Of a DNA stretch of 7,507 bases, positions 5,747 to 7,507 are shown piece after piece. The translations under genes were made by a program, and so were the position numbers. This stretch comes from Candidatus Helarchaeota archaeon (GTDB lineage Archaea; Asgardarchaeota; Lokiarchaeia; Helarchaeales; JABXJV01), in assembly GCA_013375355.1 (NCBI GenBank), contig JABXJV010000463.1, positions 1-7,507 of the forward strand, given 5' to 3'. Each line of letters starts with the position of its first letter. The stretch's first letter is position 1. Under the pieces are notes generated by a model. The model saw only the letters and a list, made by a program, of their open reading frames with translations. It had not been told where the DNA came from and searched no databases.

Positions 5747-6694
5747 ATGAAATTAAATATGGATATAAATCCTTTAGTAAGTGTAATAATTTTAACAAAC
5801 CCATTTCGACCTGCCCAATTAACTATTGATTGTCTTAAATCTTTGGAAAAACAAGATTATAGTAATTTTGAAGTCATAATTGTTGATAATGCCTCTCCAG
5901 AAGAAGAAATAAAAAAACTTGAAATTTTTTTAAAAAATTTTAAATTAAATAATTTACTAATCAAAAATTCAAAAAATTGGGGTTATGCTGAAGGAAACAA
6001 TATAGGTATGAGAAAATCTAAAGGGGATCTCATTTGTATATTAAATAATGATACAGAATGTGATTCAAATTTAATTTCAGAATGTGTGAAAGTTTTAATT
6101 TCAAAAAGAATATATGGAATTTGTTGTCCTAAAATTGTATATTATGACCACCCGAATTTAATTTGGTATGGAGGAGGAAAAATTTCTCCTTTTCTCCTAT
6201 TGACAGCAATTCATAAAGGTATAAGGAGAAAGAGTAACGAATCGAAATATAATATTCTTAAAGAAACAGATTACGCTTGTGGAACTTCTATTTTCATTAA
6301 AAGGGAAGTTATTAATAAAATTGGATTACTAGATAAAACTTTTTTTATGTATTATGAAGAAACCGATTGGAATTACAGAGCTAAAAAGAAAAAATATAAA
6401 GTTATATATGTTCCTTCTACTAAAGTATATCATAAAATACCGATTCATAATCCCCTGGACGATTTTCAATATTTTGTCCATTGTAGAAATCGATTTTTAT
6501 TCGCGTTAAAAAATTTTAGCCTTATTCAGATAGTTTTCTTCCTCCTAACCCAATTATTCTGGACTTTAATAGAATTATTTACAAACTTTTATGGGCGTAA
6601 TTTAAACCGTCTTAAAGTTCTTTCGCTTGGAATAAGAAAGGGTTTGAAATTGGGCTTTCGGATTCGAAAAAAGCAACTTAATCATGTCCGCTAA
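5747..6694 (+). CDS. WbbL/rhamnosyltransferase-like family 2 glycosyltransferase
   Basis: A GT-A enzyme of the rhamnosyltransferase-like GT2 group that adds a sugar to a growing lipid-linked glycan at the inner face of the membrane. It has 315 residues. Motifs: PLVSVIIL at 9-16, EVIIVDNASPEEE at 42-54, NWGYAEGNNIGM at 77-88, LNNDTE at 99-104 in the DxD position, ACGTSIFIKREV at 177-188, and MYYEETDWNYR at 201-211, the acidic catalytic-base region of this group. A hydrophobic stretch at about 256-282 probably anchors the protein, followed by a basic tail. The segment after the first strand reads TNPFRPAQLT instead of the usual NYNG-type loop. ATG 5747 has a short purine stretch (GAGAG) directly upstream; ATG 5759 is an alternative without SD. 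It starts 4 nt after the GT4 and its last 17 nt overlap the opposing flippase gene. The donor sugar is not certain; rhamnose is only the family name. Confidence 0.92.
   Translation: MKLNMDINPLVSVIILTNPFRPAQLTIDCLKSLEKQDYSNFEVIIVDNASPEEEIKKLEIFLKNFKLNNLLIKNSKNWGYAEGNNIGMRKSKGDLICILNNDTECDSNLISECVKVLISKRIYGICCPKIVYYDHPNLIWYGGGKISPFLLLTAIHKGIRRKSNESKYNILKETDYACGTSIFIKREVINKIGLLDKTFFMYYEETDWNYRAKKKKYKVIYVPSTKVYHKIPIHNPLDDFQYFVHCRNRFLFALKNFSLIQIVFFLLTQLFWTLIELFTNFYGRNLNRLKVLSLGIRKGLKLGFRIRKKQLNHVR
6667..6672 (-). terminator. U6 tract after the flippase stop codon
   Basis: On the minus strand a run of six T begins 5 nt past the flippase stop, inside the end of the opposing GT2 gene. A U5 run (6695-6699) likewise follows the GT2 stop on the plus strand, inside the flippase gene. 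Both fit archaeal U-tract termination but are short for such AT-rich DNA. Confidence 0.25.
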
Positions 6695-7507
6695 TTTTTC
6701 TTAAAACAGATATTAGCCGTCGTGAACCAGGAATCCAATATATTCCTTTTTCAAGTATACTGAGATCTTCAGGAGTAAATCCCTTCATCAAGGCAAGCAA
6801 TGACACGTATATTCCACCCATATATACAGAAAATATAATAATTTTTAGAAAGAAAATTATAAATGTTGTACTTTTAAAGAAATTGACCCAATATAATAAG
6901 AGATAACTTCCAATTATTATTAAACCTGGTAGTAGTACCTTTGGTATTAGTTTTGTTAGACTTTTCATATCAATATATTCACGTAAATAAACTACACAGG
7001 CCAAATACCAGAAAAAGGAACTTATAATACTTCCAACTAATATTCCTATAATATTTCGAAAGATAGAGAATAATATAGGCCATAGGAAAATATTTAAAAT
7101 TGCTCGAAGCCCATAAATTAAAGCGTAATCTCTTAATTTTATTCCTATTAGAACATTACCTAAGGGGGAGAATAAAGTTTCAAATATTAATATAATAGCA
7201 AAGAATGGTAAATATTCAATCGACTCATAACCAAATTCCCCATAAACAATTGGCATAACCTCACTTATTACAGTCCCCATAAAAATTGCTAATATAACTG
7301 AGATATATAAAGCATATTTTGAGCCTAAATTTACATATTTAACAAGATTTTCTTTATTTTCTAGGATATTCTGCTCTGAAGAGGCGGGAAGAAGTGCATT
7401 GAAAATTGCACATGAGATGGGAAATAAAAATGTGAAAATATAGTTGGCAATAAAATAATAGGCTAGTTCTGTATATGAATTTAAGAAGAAATAAATCAGA
7501 ACTTTAT
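6678..7507 (-). CDS. Wzx/MOP-family oligosaccharide flippase, C-terminal part (5' truncated)
   Basis: A multi-pass membrane protein of the polysaccharide-exporter (MOP superfamily, RfbX/Wzx) type, expected to flip a polyprenyl-linked glycan from the cytoplasmic to the outer face. The frame stays open to the right edge: 275 residues are visible. The ATG at 7280 is internal. The 75 residues before it continue the family, with TELAYYFIANYIFTFLFPIS at 12-31, then the conserved NALLPASSE at 36-44 and a membrane helix at about 63-82. Further hydrophobic segments follow at about 100-121, 130-146, 150-172, 188-206 and 214-236. The chain ends in a cytoplasmic basic tail (GSRRLISVLRKISGHD). The pattern fits the second half of a 12-14 helix transporter. 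Its stop lies inside the last codons of the opposing GT2. Glycosyltransferase neighbours support a glycan substrate. Archaeal relatives such as Haloferax Agl15 have been proposed to flip N-glycan precursors. Confidence 0.9.
   Translation of the reverse strand, partial: KVLIYFFLNSYTELAYYFIANYIFTFLFPISCAIFNALLPASSEQNILENKENLVKYVNLGSKYALYISVILAIFMGTVISEVMPIVYGEFGYESIEYLPFFAIILIFETLFSPLGNVLIGIKLRDYALIYGLRAILNIFLWPILFSIFRNIIGILVGSIISSFFWYLACVVYLREYIDMKSLTKLIPKVLLPGLIIIGSYLLLYWVNFFKSTTFIIFFLKIIIFSVYMGGIYVSLLALMKGFTPEDLSILEKGIYWIPGSRRLISVLRKISGHD

Noticed and set aside
6678..7280. ATG 7280 as the start of a 200-residue membrane protein
   Set aside because: The 75 codons upstream stay open to the window edge and contain the flippase NALLPASSE segment, so the ATG is internal.
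1..7507. CRISPR array, tRNA, insertion sequence or prophage elements
   Set aside because: I found no regularly spaced repeats, tRNA-like cloverleaf, transposase motif or terminal inverted repeats; nearly all the sequence is explained by glycan genes.

Overview
This is an AT-rich window (roughly 70% A+T by eye) from what looks like an archaeal chromosome. It holds part of a surface-glycan locus: lipid-linked oligosaccharide, N-glycan or cell-surface polysaccharide assembly. The archaeal assignment rests on three things. The signal peptidase is the Ser/His/Asp type found in archaea and the eukaryotic ER, not the bacterial Ser/Lys type. The UDP-GlcNAc 2-epimerase has an archaeal-looking C-terminal signature (EEATAPIFQKF). 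DPM1-like glycosyltransferases occur twice. Shine-Dalgarno (SD) motifs (AGAGG, AGGAGGT, GGAG) precede several genes. I cannot name the lineage; a low-GC methanogen or an Asgard-type archaeon would both fit.

Layout. (1) Plus strand, 2-2256: the 3' end of a membrane-anchored DPM1-like polyprenyl-phosphate sugar synthase, then a non-hydrolysing UDP-GlcNAc 2-epimerase, then an archaeal signal peptidase. Gaps of 17 and 24 nt suggest one operon. (2) Minus strand, 4405-2261: a GT4 glycosyltransferase and, after a very AT-rich gap of about 290 nt, a second DPM1-like GT2 without membrane segments. Both use TTG starts. (3) Plus strand, 4492-6694: a GT4 glycosyltransferase whose only credible start is ATA behind a strong AGGAGGT SD, followed 4 nt later by a rhamnosyltransferase-like GT2 with a C-terminal membrane segment. 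(4) Minus strand, entering from the right edge and ending at 6678: the C-terminal part of a Wzx/MOP-family flippase. Its 3' end overlaps the preceding GT2 by 17 nt, tail to tail.

How the genes may work together (inference). The epimerase makes UDP-ManNAc as a sugar donor. The DPM1-like enzymes load single sugars onto a polyprenyl phosphate or act as GT-A transferases. The two GT4 enzymes and the WbbL-like GT2 extend a lipid-linked glycan on the cytoplasmic face, and the flippase moves it outward. The signal peptidase would process the secreted proteins that may be the glycan acceptors. No oligosaccharyltransferase (AglB) or Wzy polymerase is in the window, so the final acceptor is unknown.

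Three genes extend beyond the open frame that conventional starts suggest: the first gene runs off the left edge, the flippase runs off the right edge, and the plus-strand GT4 has 133 coding codons upstream of its first ATG/GTG/TTG codon. I found no RNA gene, CRISPR array, insertion sequence or clear new system. The best lead is the ATA-initiated GT4.
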